NCBI GenBank assembly: GCA_026874595.1
Contig: CM049307.1
Location: 24,344,362-24,408,361, forward strand
Source: Sipunculus nudus
Lineage: Eukaryota; Annelida; Sipuncula; Golfingiida; Sipunculidae
Direction of reading: 5' to 3'
Length of the DNA stretch: 64,000 nt
In this document: piece by piece, positions 29,501 through 44,500 of the stretch
How positions within the stretch are numbered: the stretch's first letter is position 1
Layout of the letters: every line of letters begins with the position of its first letter
The notes under the pieces: generated by a model
What the model was told of the DNA's origin: nothing
Databases searched by the model: none
The model's input: only the letters and a program-made list of their open reading frames with translations
Position numbers and translations under genes: made by a program

Positions 29501-32500
29501 TATCTATCTTTTCACAAAAACAAGTTCCTGGGGTTATATTGTATCAGTTAGAAAAATAAGTATTTTATTTCAGATGTCAACCCCACGTGGGATGCAAACA
29601 GGACCAACTGTCAGATCGGCGAGAGTTAGCAGCGTGTCAGTTGCTTATTGGTTAACCATGCGGTTGTGGCGTTCGGCAAATGGTTGATTGACAGGCGTGG
29701 GGAAGCCGTGGTCAGTCAGCCAGGAAAGAGCTAATCTTTATTACCGGCACTTACTAATTGGCACTAATTAATACAAACACGTCCCCCTGTACGCCTAACC
29801 CAGAAGTAAACTGTACATCGTACTCCTCCAGTCGCCGAATAATGTCTTTGTCACTGCCCTAAAATATGTTAGTGTCACCCAATAATGGTCCTGGCACCAA
29901 GAATATACCCAGAAATATAAATTTACCGATTGTTATTTCTGTAATATTGACCCTGCTATACAATATAACATTTTCTCCCAGGGTCCATCATTACATCGCC
30001 AAAACAATTACCGAATACATCGTTCCTTCTTATATAATATACACTATCCTCAAACTGAACGTCATGGGTCGAAGAAAAAAAGAGTAGAATGAGCGAAGAT
30101 AAAATTCGCTAATTGAACGAGAGACAGTCACATACAGCTGATCACAAGGTTCCTGTGTCCGTAACGAAACTACACAGAGATGACGATTCTGAGTCGTCAA
30201 GTGACAAAAACATGGAATCAGTACAACCGGGAGTTCCAGAATCAGTCACCTACCGTCTGTGGCAGTGCGGCCAACTTTCTATGTTGTTGGCTACTGCAGC
30301 AGTGTGTGCCATATGCCGTGAAGGAAATTTATCATTAGTGGAGAATGTAGATAAACGCCGAGGGTGGTGCAGCAATATGGGACTGCGTTGCACAAATGAA
30401 TTTTGTGAAAGGAACGCGGCACCAAGTTACACCACCACATCGCCTGCTAACAAATTTTGCGAAGTGAACTGTGCCGGAGTCTTAGCTATGAGAGCGATCG
30501 GTAAAGGAAGAGCGGCCACAGCACGATTTAGCGCGTTTATGAACATTCCTCCTCCCGTTTTATCCAACAGCTGGTTACAACATTCCAAGGTACTCTCTGA
30601 AGTGACAACTGAAGTGTGCGACAAACATCTATCTGAGGTAGGACGATCATTGAGGGGACAACACGACTCGGCTGACTGCACGGTATCCGGGGTTGCATTT
30701 GTGTGTGGTATATATGTGGTATATATGAATGGTGTATATAAATCTAATGAGAGAGAGATATGTGTTGCTGCTAGCTATGTAGTGTCTCATATATAATTGT
30801 GAGAGGGAGAGACAAGTTGTTAATAGGATTAGGGCATATGCATGGTAGTTTGAATGAGAGCGCAGAGTAAACAGAGTGATCGTTCTTATCAGTCACTTCA
30901 CACCTGATGCGTGCCCCGGCGCGGTAGCCAATGACCTGATTACCGATGACCGGTCCCTCGGACCAGTAAGCTCCGCCTACTTTAGTTTGACAGTTCTCCA
31001 GTTGTCATCATGCCTAACAAAATCCCTTTTTTAACATTGATCAACCATTAAATTTTATAATTTATATATTGAAACCCATTCTCATCGGAACATTTAGTGA
31101 AAAAATACAACTGTCACTTGCGCTTATATCCCTGTTTTCCACTCAAAACGAAATTTCTCTTCCCAAACAGTTTTTTGCCGTTTTCTCAAAAAAGTATTTC
31201 AGGAGACTGTACGGTCTTCAGAGCGATATTTCTCAAAAACCATCAAATATAGTCTTCAAATTTTGAATATAGGTAAATCAACAAGTATTCTAAAATGCGA
31301 TTTTTTCTTTTTCCTATATCGTTTTTAGTATAGTAGAAATATGTTATTTAAACAAAATAAGTATTGTAAACATCACACATTTTTTTTTAAATTTAAATTT
31401 AATTATGAAAAAAAGACTTTAAATATATAACCAAAAAAAGCCTGGAGATATTTGTATGTAGTTTCAAATGATACTATTTCCACACACATACCCTATGCCA
31501 ATTTTGAGATATATCCAATTAAAAAAAAATTATTTTAAATCATTTCAAGTTTTTAATTTTCAAAGTGGACACTGTTACACTTTTTAAATATACCTCATCT
31601 GATAGAGAATTTTCTGAGGATTCTAAATATATATACATCACTGTGTCTAAAATTATTATTAATATGAATTCTAAAGCTAAATTAACCCAAGGTTGTTTGA
31701 CGATGATTAGACCTTAAGCCCTGATGGTTTCAGGTAATAACAATGGCAAGTCCACCTCTTCTCCAAAATATTTTATAATATCATTGGAGCTGTAACCCTT
31801 CATACAGTGTGTGATCTATTGATATAATTTCCAGTATTAAATGTATTAAATAATTTCTGTCAACTATTTTTGTCTGCTTTACCTGTCAGCCTACCAAACA
31901 GACATGCAAGATATATAAAATAAAAGTTAAAATTGAATTCACTGAACTTTTATTGGAAGGTGAACAAGAGAGATCTCAATTAAATATGGACAAAGCATTT
32001 TTTTTATTCATTCCAAAGAGAGCAAATTAAATGCAACAATTATATCACATATCCCAGGATGACCAGCAGGGCCTGAACTGTTATTTAAATAAATTTTATA
32101 CTGACTTTTATTAAAAAAATATAAATAAATGTCTCATAATAATCTGTCACTGGGATAGGGCTCTTATTAAATGTTCTCCCCTGAATGCCAGCTCAATTTA
32201 TTAGGTGATCAATAGCTGAACCTTTGCTGAGAATTGATATAAATACATTTCTTCAGATGGCCAGTCCCACAAAATAGTGCTCACACTCATGGACAGACTG
32301 AGTTATGTGTTATGCAGGCACTTTTTATAATCCTTTAATGTTCATGTCAAGAGACAAATACATTCTGTCTTCTTCCAGACACTGCCATTACCCATCTTTC
32401 ACGATACCATAAAAGATCAAGAGTGCTACCAAACTGCAAAAACTCTCATCTTCTCAGGCTGACCTTTCTGATAATTAATCTGTAAAATCTGTAATGGTCA

Positions 32501-35500
32501 TCCTTAAATTATCACAACTCAGCAAATGTGTGAAGAAGGATATGGCTGCCACATAATTTGTGATTGTGAGACACTTCCCCTACATGACCCTCCATGAGCT
32601 CTCCCTTTTTGTGGTATCTGATTATTTTACATTGTGATCCCCCAACCCCCACCCCCTTAAAAAAGAAAAAAACAGGATAGATGGGACAGCAAATTGGCCA
32701 TCAGAAAAAGCATCATTTCATGTCAGTTACTTAGATGATTAGTTTAACTGTTTATATAAACATTTTACATTTTTGTTAATGATCTTTTGTAAAACCATTT
32801 TTTAAGTATCATTCAAGAAAATTTTAAACTCTAGATCAGTGTAAACAAGTACAAGTTTTAAGTAAAGAAAACCCAATCACTAAGGCAGTATCTTGAAAAA
32901 TATAAGGCATCTGGCTTCCTTGGATAATACTGGTGGGTGAAATTTTTGACAGGACAAAAAGTTGCTGACTTGTGTGCAATGTTAACTGACGTAAAATGTA
33001 CTCATCCAGTACAGTGTAATATTCCCATAGTGATACAATATATTTTAGTACAATGTTACAGTCCTGTATAATGTAATACTTCAGTAAAATATAACACTAC
33101 AATCTCCAGTTTTAATTCCTGCTTTACAAAGTCTGTCAGTAAGTTTTTTTTTTCTGATATGGGTATCTTGTGTAAAATGTTTTATTTTACTCTGAAGTTT
33201 AATCCCATTTATACATCCAATATATCTCAAACATTTACCAAGCAATGAGACAAGTTTGAATGTATTTCAACAGTTAAGATATCTGTGACAAATGTGCAAA
33301 AATCACAGTCAGGTTTACGTGATTACTTGTGAGGGTTCTGCACAGATAGGACCAAAAACATCACATATCCCACTAATCCCAGGGCTTATCTGTTTACACA
33401 CAGACTGTGCTGGCATCCTTGTTTGGACAGTTTATGACAGCAGAGTTCAAGCTCTACCCAAGCAGTGACAGCAACAGCATAAGACAACATAGTATACATA
33501 ACTCCAGTGTGTTACAGAAGTCTAAGGATTATTCTCAGTAAGATTAAACATTTCAAGAACAATGTATCAAACTGTCTGAAAAAGAATATGAAAAAAAAGA
33601 TATTGATATCAAAACAATAACTTTTAAATATGATATATCATACATGTTACTTAAAATGTTCAGTAAACCCCCTGTTACCCAGGTGGTCACATATATCAGT
33701 ACATGTATATACATGTATCTGTTCTAGACATAACAACTGCTGCATAGACCGGCCAGCAATATCCTATAACAGCCAGACCTTATGGGACCTTATGGGATTG
33801 ATCGGGTGTGGCCTAATGCCATGTCCCTTCCCCCCCCCCCCCCCCAAAAAAAAAAACCCCAACCCACACCCCTTTCCCTATCCTCACTGTGAACCTGGTC
33901 TGGCATTGGTTGGATTTGGCCTTTTCTCCTGGATTCATGCGACACCTTCATCACTAAAAATTATACATTTTTCCAATAAAAAATACAATTAATTCAAACA
34001 CCTAATCAAGCAGAATAAGTGTGCAGGATGACTAGTTACAGATCCCCCTTTATAATTTTGAGTGAACATCTATAAAGTTTACCCGCAGCCCATCGCTTAG
34101 GTAGGCAATATCGACACACTGATTTGAGGAGTTGAAAATACCAGTTTTGTATTTACATGTTTAAGTCTATAGGTTGAAGCCAAGGACTGACACACATAGC
34201 AAATATATACACTAGTTTTAAAGAATAAATGCCTGTCTGGTCAAGCTTTTTAATAAGTCTGTACAGTCTAAAATCACTGTTGAAAAATGAACTAAAAGGA
34301 GGATACAATACATAAGCTTCTAAAAATTTTATATTAAAAAAAAAAATGTGTAGAAAGACCAATTTTTTCTTCAAAAATAATAACAGAGGTACTTGCATAA
34401 AAGTACCACATGACAACACTGTGTCAACTATACTACATGTACATGGATAAAAAAAACATCTGTGACAAGATACAGGTGGCATGAACACTTTTACGATCAG
34501 GCTGGAGAATAAACCATGTCCTGTCACAAATAAATGTTTTGCTCAAACCAGCTGTTTCCTGCATATATCATACATTTTATCTCCCTGTAATCTTGTGCTC
34601 CAAACTTGCCTCGCCCACATGAATGATGAAATTCTGTAAACCATTTCTACAGCCCAAGGTAATGATGTCTTGGTAATAATCGTGATAAAACTTACATTAA
34701 CAGTGAAAGGTCACTACCAGATGCACAAGATGATTTTGGCAAAAAACAGCCTCTCCCAACTTGAGTAAAGAAAGCCTTTGTTATAATGCAAGCACCTTGG
34801 CTGTTATTATGCAAGCACGTTGGCTGCAAGATGGAATTGGTTTTCATAAAATATTCGACACTTTATCGGTAAAAATTTACTCGAAGAGTACCAGCCAAAA
34901 CTTATATGCTTGCTCATGTACAAATAAATCTAAATGGAGGTAGGTATCTGTGCTCTGAGTGATGGGTGCCCAAGAAACTAATAAAGTTATTATAGTTGGC
35001 AAATTTTAGACCAGAACATAAATTATGTTGAAATGTGTGGCAAATTTTAGACAGGAACATATTAAATAATGTTGAAATGGGAGGCAAATTTAAGACTGGA
35101 ACACCAATCATGACCAATTGCATTCTATAAACCCCTGCCTCAAGCACTCATTACCATGGTGACCTACAGTAAGAGAGTACTTAAATAGATAACAAGGCCT
35201 ACAGGCATAATGCAAACCTGTGCAAAATTTGGGAGTATGAATGGAGGTTTATTTTTAAAATTTATTATTGATCCTCTTATGTCCTGCATATCTTCCTTAG
35301 TCATTATGATTTCAGCAAAATGGACATTTCAGACCTGCAAGTTTCGGACTAGGACATTTTAAAACTAGGATGTATCAGTCAGGATTTTTCAGATATGTTC
35401 TTTTTGCCAGGGAGGATAATTTGAACAGATGAACAGACAATTTGGCAGCATTGTTTCAGAGAAGAACATTTTTTAATGTTTTTTAGCTTCTTCCCTAAAA

Positions 35501-38500
35501 AATCTAAGAAAATTGAGTTAGCCAAGAAATAATCAAAATCCGAGAGAATTTTTTAGATAACAAATTTTATGCAAAAAATTTGGTGATGCTAGCTCCTGCC
35601 CTTTTTGGGATAGCAATGACGCACGATGGATGATGGAAGACGGGCGACGCCACACCATTGCATAAGCTCACAAATTCACTAAAAATGCAAACCAAGTTTT
35701 TTCAAACAGTTAAAAGATAAAGTTCCAATAGTTCTAATCTGGGAATTCTGCATCTAGACGCTGTGTCTAGACGTCTAGACACATTGTCCAGACAATAGAC
35801 AGAGCCAGGTCAGTTGCCATATTGATGTCTGGACCCCACCTGGTGAGTGACCTCTTGACTTGGCTGCTGAAACTCAGCATGTTATCAAATCTGTTTCCAA
35901 ACACAAAAAGCCTTTTTTTCAATAGGCTACACTACTTTTTTAAAGCTAAATTTACCCAATCTATTCTTATAAAACTGGGAGAACCCTACCATAGAATAAA
36001 TCTTTGTAAAGTTTAAACCAATCAGCTTAACAGTTTCATTATAAAACAGTGTATAAGCTAGAAGAGTCTAAAATTACATTTTAGCTTGTAAAAAACAGAT
36101 CAATGTAGGTGGCGCCACCAATACCTCAATTTCGGATATGACATATGTGACAAACATTGGCATTAAAATTGGGTGATGATAGCTCTACTAGTTTCTGAGA
36201 TTGAAATTTTAGTGTGCTTTTTTGGACAGATGACTAAGTTCAACCTCCTGTAACTCAGCCAAAAATCTCTGAACTGGAACCATACAAACAAACTTGAGAG
36301 AGAGAATGATTACAGGGTTCATTTCTGTGAAATATGGGACAATTTGGCTGGACAGTTTCGGAGAAGAAGATTTTTAAAGTTTTTTTTTAGCTTTTTCCCT
36401 ATAAAATCTAAGAAAATGCAGTTAGAAAAAAATGAAACAAAATCCGATAGAGTTTTTCAGATGACTGATTTTTAATAAAAATTTGATGATACAAGCTCCT
36501 GTCGATTTTGAGTTAGCTATGCTTAACATACAGACGACGCACGATGCAACGACGGATGACCCCGCACCATCGCATAAGCTCACAGTTTTGCTGAAAAGGT
36601 TCTAATGGGATTTATTACACCTTTCCTATAACCAATGGTCTATCTCCTTTCCCCCCTAACTTCTATAACCGCGATGGGCGTACATACAAATTATAAGAAA
36701 TTAAGACAATGGCCCTACAAGGTACATGTAAAAATTGTATAATAATATATATAAAAAAGTGTAAGCGGCTAGAAACATATTTTCCAATTTGATCTATATA
36801 ACTACATTAATAACCACAAATTTACTTATAATATATTAATATGCTGGCATACACGTAAGTGCTCACATTCTGATTTTAGATTGAGTTTGCTTTAAAAATA
36901 CTCATTATATAGTACCAGACCACTTCTTTAGGCATTACTACCAGAATGCAAAATTTGATTTCTAAATTTAATTAATTCACTGATAAATATATACTTGGAG
37001 GGTCAAACAACATATAAAGTAGCAACCTATGAATCAAATACAAGTTTAGTATTGTCTTCTTTTCTCTTTAATACACTGTAAACAAATATAAAAATAGTTC
37101 TGAAATAACACCCCTGGCAAACTTTGTTCAGAAAAAAAGTGTCACCAAAGAGAACCCTGGTGCATTACAAATCAGTTGCTAGGAAAATGGATGATCCTAA
37201 TTTTAGCATCAACATCACTGTTGAAAGAGATAAAACGTGCTGGGGACTGCTCTCAAGACACCACCACCCAGTCTGAAATCATATCCCGTGGCTAATGCTA
37301 TTAACTTAATCCATTTTCTGAGAGCTGCCTTTCACAGCTCCCTGTGAGGTGGTCATGCCTTAGACTGGAATGAATCAATACCCAACATCCACTTTTTAAA
37401 TATTTTATTGGGCAAGAAAGTGTTATGTATTGGTCGTATTGACTGTCTGTACATAAGAGGGTACAGAAGTGTTCAGACATTATATATATACAGGGCCCTA
37501 TAAATAATTGCTTGACCACTTCAGTTTAAAGTTCAAAATATCGGAAGGGCAATTAAAATCACCTAATAACTTGTCAAATTAGTGTACTGAATGATAATTC
37601 AGCATAAACCTCTGTGTACTGAATGATAATTCAGCATAAACCTTTATCTAAGTGACCAATGCCTTTTTCAGGCCATTTCTTTCTCCAGGTCTGTTTCAAT
37701 AAAAGTCTATAAAAGCCATTTAAAGTTGAGGACAATACATGAATCATTATAAAGTCACAAAATTAGAGTCTGCTCTCAGATTTAAGTCAAAATCATGTTA
37801 CTGCAGCAGATCCTACATTGATGGGCCATTTCTGTTTGTAATGTCTTCACGATGAGGTACATGTATAATGTTTTTATCATCTTGTGGTTAGCTGGCTATT
37901 TGGTTATTTGTCTGTTTGATCAGAAACTTTACTCAAAGCATTATAGTAAATGGATTTTGATGAAACCTGTTGCGAGTCAAGGTAACACTCAACGGACAAT
38001 CTACTGGAGTATAGAGGTAATTTGGATCACCATAACATGTGTTTTATATAAAGAATTCTCTGACTTAGGGCCAGAGCCATTCTCCAGTATTAGAGGCTGT
38101 CTTTATTCTAGTGAGTGGAGCTCACCTTTGATCCAACCATGGAGCTGTTGAACTATTTTCCAGTTCATTATGTTTTTATCATCTTGTGGTTAGTTGGCTG
38201 GCTATTTGGTTATTTGTCTGTTTGATCAGAATCTTACTCAAAACGTTTTAGTGAATGGATTTTGATGAAACCTGTTGCATGTCCAGGTAACACTCAAGGG
38301 ACAATCTACTGGAGTATAGAGGTAATTTGGATCACCATAACATGTGTTTTATATAAAGAATTCTCTGACTTAGGGCCAGAGCCATTCTCCAGTATTAGAG
38401 GCTGTCTTTATTCTAGTGAGTGGAGCTCACCTTTGATCCAACCATGGAGCTGTTGAACTATTTTCCAGTTCATTATGTTTTTATCATCTTGTGGTTAGTT

Positions 38501-41500
38501 GGCTGGCTATTTGGTTATTTGTCTGTTTGATCAGAATCTTACTCACAACGTTTTAGTGAATGGATTTTGATGAAACCTGTTGCGAGTCCAGGTAACACTA
38601 AAGGGACAATCTACTGAAGTATAGAGGTAATTTGGATCACCATAACATGTGTTTTATATAAAGAATTCTCTGACTGAGGGCCAGAGCCATTCTCCAGTAT
38701 TAGAGGCTGTCTTTATTGTAGTGAGCAGAGCTCACCTTTGATCAGTTACAATGTTATCTATGGCAGTCTAGCAAGTGCCAATTTGCTGCTGCTGCAGGCC
38801 TATGATGAGAATAAACAGCTTGTGCCTGGTGATTTGGTGTTACATGTCAGTGATATTGGGTAAGATAAGAGCACACTGACATCAAGATGGGCACAGCAGG
38901 TCAAGTACTCAGTCATAAAACTTGGGACCTCCACTAAATCAACTTGATGAGGCACACACATAGTTAAACAACAGGTGTATTTCAAGGTAAATCAGGATGT
39001 TCTAGATGTCAAGCTCAATCAGGATAGTCTAGATGTCAACATCCATGGTGGTTTTAGGCACTTCTCATAAGGATTCAGTTAGACCATATTGTAGGCTTTA
39101 GTCATAGAGGTATGCTCGCTCAGCTATACGCTCCTGAGGCAGCAGAAATCTTGCGCTTCTAAAGAAGCAACTGATTTTCACGCTTTGTCCGTTTATGATA
39201 TATTTAGACACCAGATGGTGGTTCGTTGTCTGCTGAAAAAATGTGCGTATGATGTGACAAGCAGCCAACCAGATGCCAATAATCAAACACTCGACAGGCA
39301 TCCTGGCTCCACACATAGCTGAGCTTCAAGCGCCGCTTGATGAGAGTTAACGGTCGAATTTTAATTGCTCCCTCTGTATTCTCACATCATCGACCGATTC
39401 GATGATGACATTATGACTGTGTCAGCGTAGCCATGTATCTGTTGTCTGCAGAACTGAAACCAGCCAGTAAGGTGTGCACGCAGCCTTTGTTGTTACGTTT
39501 GGTTTGAATTACAGCTCACTGGCCGGGCATCCAATGTGCCCAAGGCCCTAAGCAAACCACATCTGGGGCAATTCTCTTTGAGCCTGTGGCCTGTTCAGAC
39601 GGTTATCGGGGCGATGAGCTGTCACTCAAAATGAAATGAACATGATTGGCTCTGTTTATTCCTCGCTTGGCCATGTCTTCCAGCACAAGGTCTCATCTGA
39701 TTGTACAAAAATACAGTGCTCCCCTCTGGTGTAGCAATTCAGGATATGAGGTCATAACAAACAGCACTTACGATATATGGAGTAGGCCTATAGTTAAAGC
39801 ACTGTGTAAAGAGCGTAGCTCAGCTATGGAATCCATAGTGATGTTATCACATCTAAGATTCATTGTTTACAAAGGTCCTTATTTCATTTTACAGCTTCAC
39901 AGTTTTACATATGCTCTTCTCCCAGTGGTTATACACTGCAGTCATCTGAGATCTCGTTTTCTTTGTATAGAATGATTCTCTGGGATCCACCACTAGGACT
40001 GGCACAGAGCAAAGACTTGTAATCAGACCAATGAGTATGGAATCACATTGTGCATCCAGCTCCCAAATTTTTAACATGCAGCACCAGCTCTGGTTGATCT
40101 GATCAAGCCGGTTCTAGTACAGGGCCAAGAATCAGACCAATGAGAGTTGATGATGCTTAGAAATTGTCTTGCCCCACTTCCCTGGAAATTTTCTTATCAT
40201 AGGATATTTTTTTCTGATTGTGAGAAATTATAGGGAGTGGGGCAAGTAAATTATTTTGGCAGTGTACTTCCTTTACATTTAGAAATTAACAAAATACTTA
40301 TCCAGAATTCTTTGGCATTATGCACACATTATGTCACTTCACTGACTTATAACTTAAGTGACTAAGTTGATCTAGTTTGAGTACATAATTCTAATTAAAG
40401 AAGGACATCACCTTGACTTGCGCCCACTTATTCGGTTAACTGTAATTCTTCTTCTGATTAATACGCCTCTTACACTGACAACATTGAACTAAAATTGATT
40501 AATTCTGCTCCATGTTGTGTGAACAAACCTAAATTTTCCGGCATCTGGAGAATATTACCAGTAATTGCTAATATCATTTATGACAGAACCAGAATATTTT
40601 GTAATTTACTTGCACATAGTTGCCATACTGTTTGGACTTAGTCAGTTATTACTAATTTGACTTCCTTACAATTCCTAGAGGTGGATAAATGACCATTAAG
40701 GTCAAGTAATCTGATCTAACAACTGGGGAAAGAACTGAAGTAGGAAAGGTTCTCATAAGAGAAAAATGTAAATTAATTGCTGTGTAATAACAGGAGTTTC
40801 TAACCACCTTACTGAAAACAAATCAATAAAAGTAATTTTCTATTTTACATCAATAAATAACAATACACACTCTGAGTATTTACCAAATATAATAAAATGT
40901 TTCATGTGCATTTAATCAAAGGTTGTTTCTTCATCAGTGCATTATTGCTACAAAATGTACTCCTGATGAACCACATCACAAAGAAATGGAAAGCATAAAC
41001 TCTGTGACATTTACAACAGTGAACTCATTAAAAAGTCAGTCACGGTTATAAAATATAATGCTAACCTCAATTGTACCTCAGGCCTGTTTATTTAAGCATG
41101 GTTTTAATATCATACGATTTCACCTTTGTGCGACTTAAATTTTCGCTCCAGATATTTTATGCATGACTTACTTTTTTTTCTAATAATATGTTGGAATACA
41201 TGAAAATGCATGCACAGTAAACCCTCACCTACAGACCACCTCAGTTTAGAGCCACCTCAAAATGATGACCACCTTTTCATGGTCCCAATTGTGTTAAAAT
41301 TGTTCTTTATATCAGACCTCACATAGATGACCACCTTGGAAATGCAACCACTTTATCGAGGTCCCGTTGGTGATTGTAATTTTTTTAGGTTTAATCCTAT
41401 GTATTAAGTTAGCACTATCTATAGTTCCTGACCATAAATGTATGTTATTGCAGCGAAAGAAATGAAGAGAAAGTGAGAGACCAAGGGAGAGATGACTTAC

Positions 41501-44500
41501 ACTTACAGAATGAGCAGGAAGATAAATAAATACATAATATGTATGCCACAAAAAGGAGACTCTCACTTAGACTGTCTAACCCAGTTATGGAAGCTCCGAA
41601 TCCTGATATGGGGAAAAAAGTCATTATATCTAAAGGTGTCAGTTATTTATCCCTGTGTTACAGTTGGCAGGGAACATGGGAGTATATCTATGAACACTTC
41701 CAGACGGAAATCATTACAAGGCAGCTCCCCCATACAGCAGCCTGGCCATGACAGTAATAAAACAGGCTCCCGATGATAAACCCATCATGTGTCATCAAAT
41801 CATATTTTTGTCTTCCAAGGAATGTCATTAGAATAAATTTGCTATCTAGCTCATTAATAGTTGACCTTATAAAGTTCAGTCAATGGAAATCATTATATTC
41901 CTAGAAAGCAGTGGAGTTTATTGTTTTTGAGACTTTATACAAACAAGATCTATAGATTTTAATGAACTACAACATCCAATTCCTCTACTTGTGTCTTTTA
42001 ACTGCCAATTTGCTTCAGTTACATGATCAAGTTCACATTAACAGAGGGGGAAAGACTTCATATGGTAATGAGTAGGCAAAGTAAGCTATTTATCAGCAGG
42101 GCTCAATACTAGCAAAATTTTCAACTGGACAATATGAAAATTTTCTAAACCACAAAGTAATTTTCTGGACCAGACTTTTTGTAATGAATAAGCTTGTTTC
42201 AGTGATATGGTTTAAATCAGTTATGTATTACATTGCTAAGTACAAATTTTACTTTGTCATGTGTCTTATTCATGAAGGGTTGCAAGCCTACACTGGAATA
42301 ACCAGATGATGAAATCATTCTTTTATTGCAGGGCAAATGAAACATTTGTATTATACTCTTAAAAAGTGAAAACCTACTCTGTATCAGACCTGTAAAAAAT
42401 TATTACTAACCACATGGAGCTGACACAAACTATATTTCACTGGAACTACCTTAAAACTACAAGTAAATGTAGGTGGTCCAGCACTAACTGCATGTGAGCC
42501 TTGTATTGGTGATGGGTGGACTGAGAATTTAAGACAATACATTGCACTGGATGAAAAGTGGTGTATGATAATGGAAAGGTAAAGGCAACAATGCATGTTT
42601 ATAGATAGGAAAACAACCATATTATTAATGAAAGGATAAAGTCAAGCATTTGTTCATTAAGTCTCATGGATGTACAATATGATACAAAACTGACAAAGAC
42701 TTTGTGAACAGTCCAGGAGCAATCCAGACTGAGATACAGGTTTATAAGGTGGAATCTCAAAAGTTTGCTATTGCTTTTGAAGTATGAACTAATGACACCT
42801 GCATAAATAAGTCCTGATGTGTTTTCTGCTAGTCTATTATCCACTCTCCTGAAAATGCAATCCAGGTAGGCTTTAATTACCAAGGCAAAACTGCAACCAA
42901 AGCAAGATTATGTTGTCATAAACCACTCATGGACTGAAATCTTCCATTAATGAGTTCCAAACCCTCCGTGTGCCAAAAAAGCAAATGTTAAATCATGAAT
43001 GTGACATACACCCACAGACTGAGGAGTATACCATTTGTATTGAGACATCATACTTGTACCAGTAATCAATAACTATAACAGGCAGGTACTACCACCCACG
43101 CCTATAACCACCCATATCCCATATAGCCATGCGATGGCACTCAGAAGGCATTGGATTTCAGCGTGGGAGGAACTTGGACTGTTGCTAGGAGTGCTGCGCC
43201 AATCAATAATAGACCTGGTCTAATGTGGCAGAAGGTTCCCTTCCCTAATCACTCTTGTTTGCTTCCTTAATTACTCGGTGCCCCAGGAGCACTACAACCT
43301 TTCACAAAGCATGCATTTCACCTTAACTTACAGGCTGACCTTGCAAGCAAGGTTTATTAATTCACGCAAAGCTGGTACCTGTGAACTAGTGGGAGTTTTG
43401 CTATTCTGATATAAAGTTTATTGTAAACATATCTATCAAAGGGTAAGAGTGGCTGAAAAGAGCTCTGAAAATCTGGATGAGATAGCATATACAGTGGAAC
43501 CCCACAATTACGACCACCCTGGGGACTAAGCAAAGTGGTCGTAATTTGGGGGTGGTCGTATTTGTGAAACTCTTACCATGGTCGCATATAATGTGTATAA
43601 TATTTAATGTGTATCAGAGTTTATCTATTGCATATCTTTAATGTGAATTATAACAACATTATTTACTTATCGGAGGACCCTTATTATGAATGGTTTTGTG
43701 TGTAGCTGAACATATCTTTTCATGATAAAAATTATTATACATGTCCACATACGTAGTGACTGATGATTAACAAATAATAACACTAAGGCAATACGATTAC
43801 AACCTACTGAATGCATATTGAACATAATACATGGCTGTCATATATTTAGCCTTCCGCTTGAGTATATATTGCGTGCACTCGAGTTTTCCCGACGCTAAAC
43901 TGCTGAGCCATTTGGTGCTGACTGCGTGTTGTGTTTGCCGCCTTGATTAACGCCACTTTATCCTTCAAGGAGAGTCTTTCAGAGGCATGGTTGCCTAACA
44001 GCAAGCAAGTAAAATGCAAACTTAATCAGTAGAGAAATAAACTGACAACGATCTATCAGAAAACGCAAGTTAATGTGAGGGATTTTCCCCCATGCAAGCT
44101 TTATTTATACATTTTACTGACTGCTCAATACTCAGTGTCAATAAGGTATGAACACATTTAGGATTAACTAGGTCGTTAATTTTACCAATGAGGATCGAAC
44201 AATATGTGATGAGCTGAAATATTAAGCCCGCAACCCCACACTTAGGGTAGCTGTAATACAGGTGGTCACTGAGGGGCAATTAGCATCTGACCCCAGGTCA
44301 GACTGACTCATTTAGTAATCAGGCCGATGGTTACCATCTTTGATCTAGAGCCAACATCTCAACGAGTCACAGCGAAGACACCGAGTCGGGAAGATATGCG
44401 GGACCAGATTAACACTCGGGTTAAGAAACCTTATTACCCGCTTTGATCTTTCGTTAAGGCGCCTGTGACAAGATGCAGCCATTGACTCGATCATGACAAA

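Noticed and set aside
33630-33992. 120-codon plus-strand ORF
   Set aside because: Its middle is a translated C-run and A-run (PPPPPKKK); not gene-like.
34153-34527. 124-codon minus-strand ORF
   Set aside because: Phe/Leu/Lys-rich low-complexity translation of AT-rich DNA, no recognisable motif.
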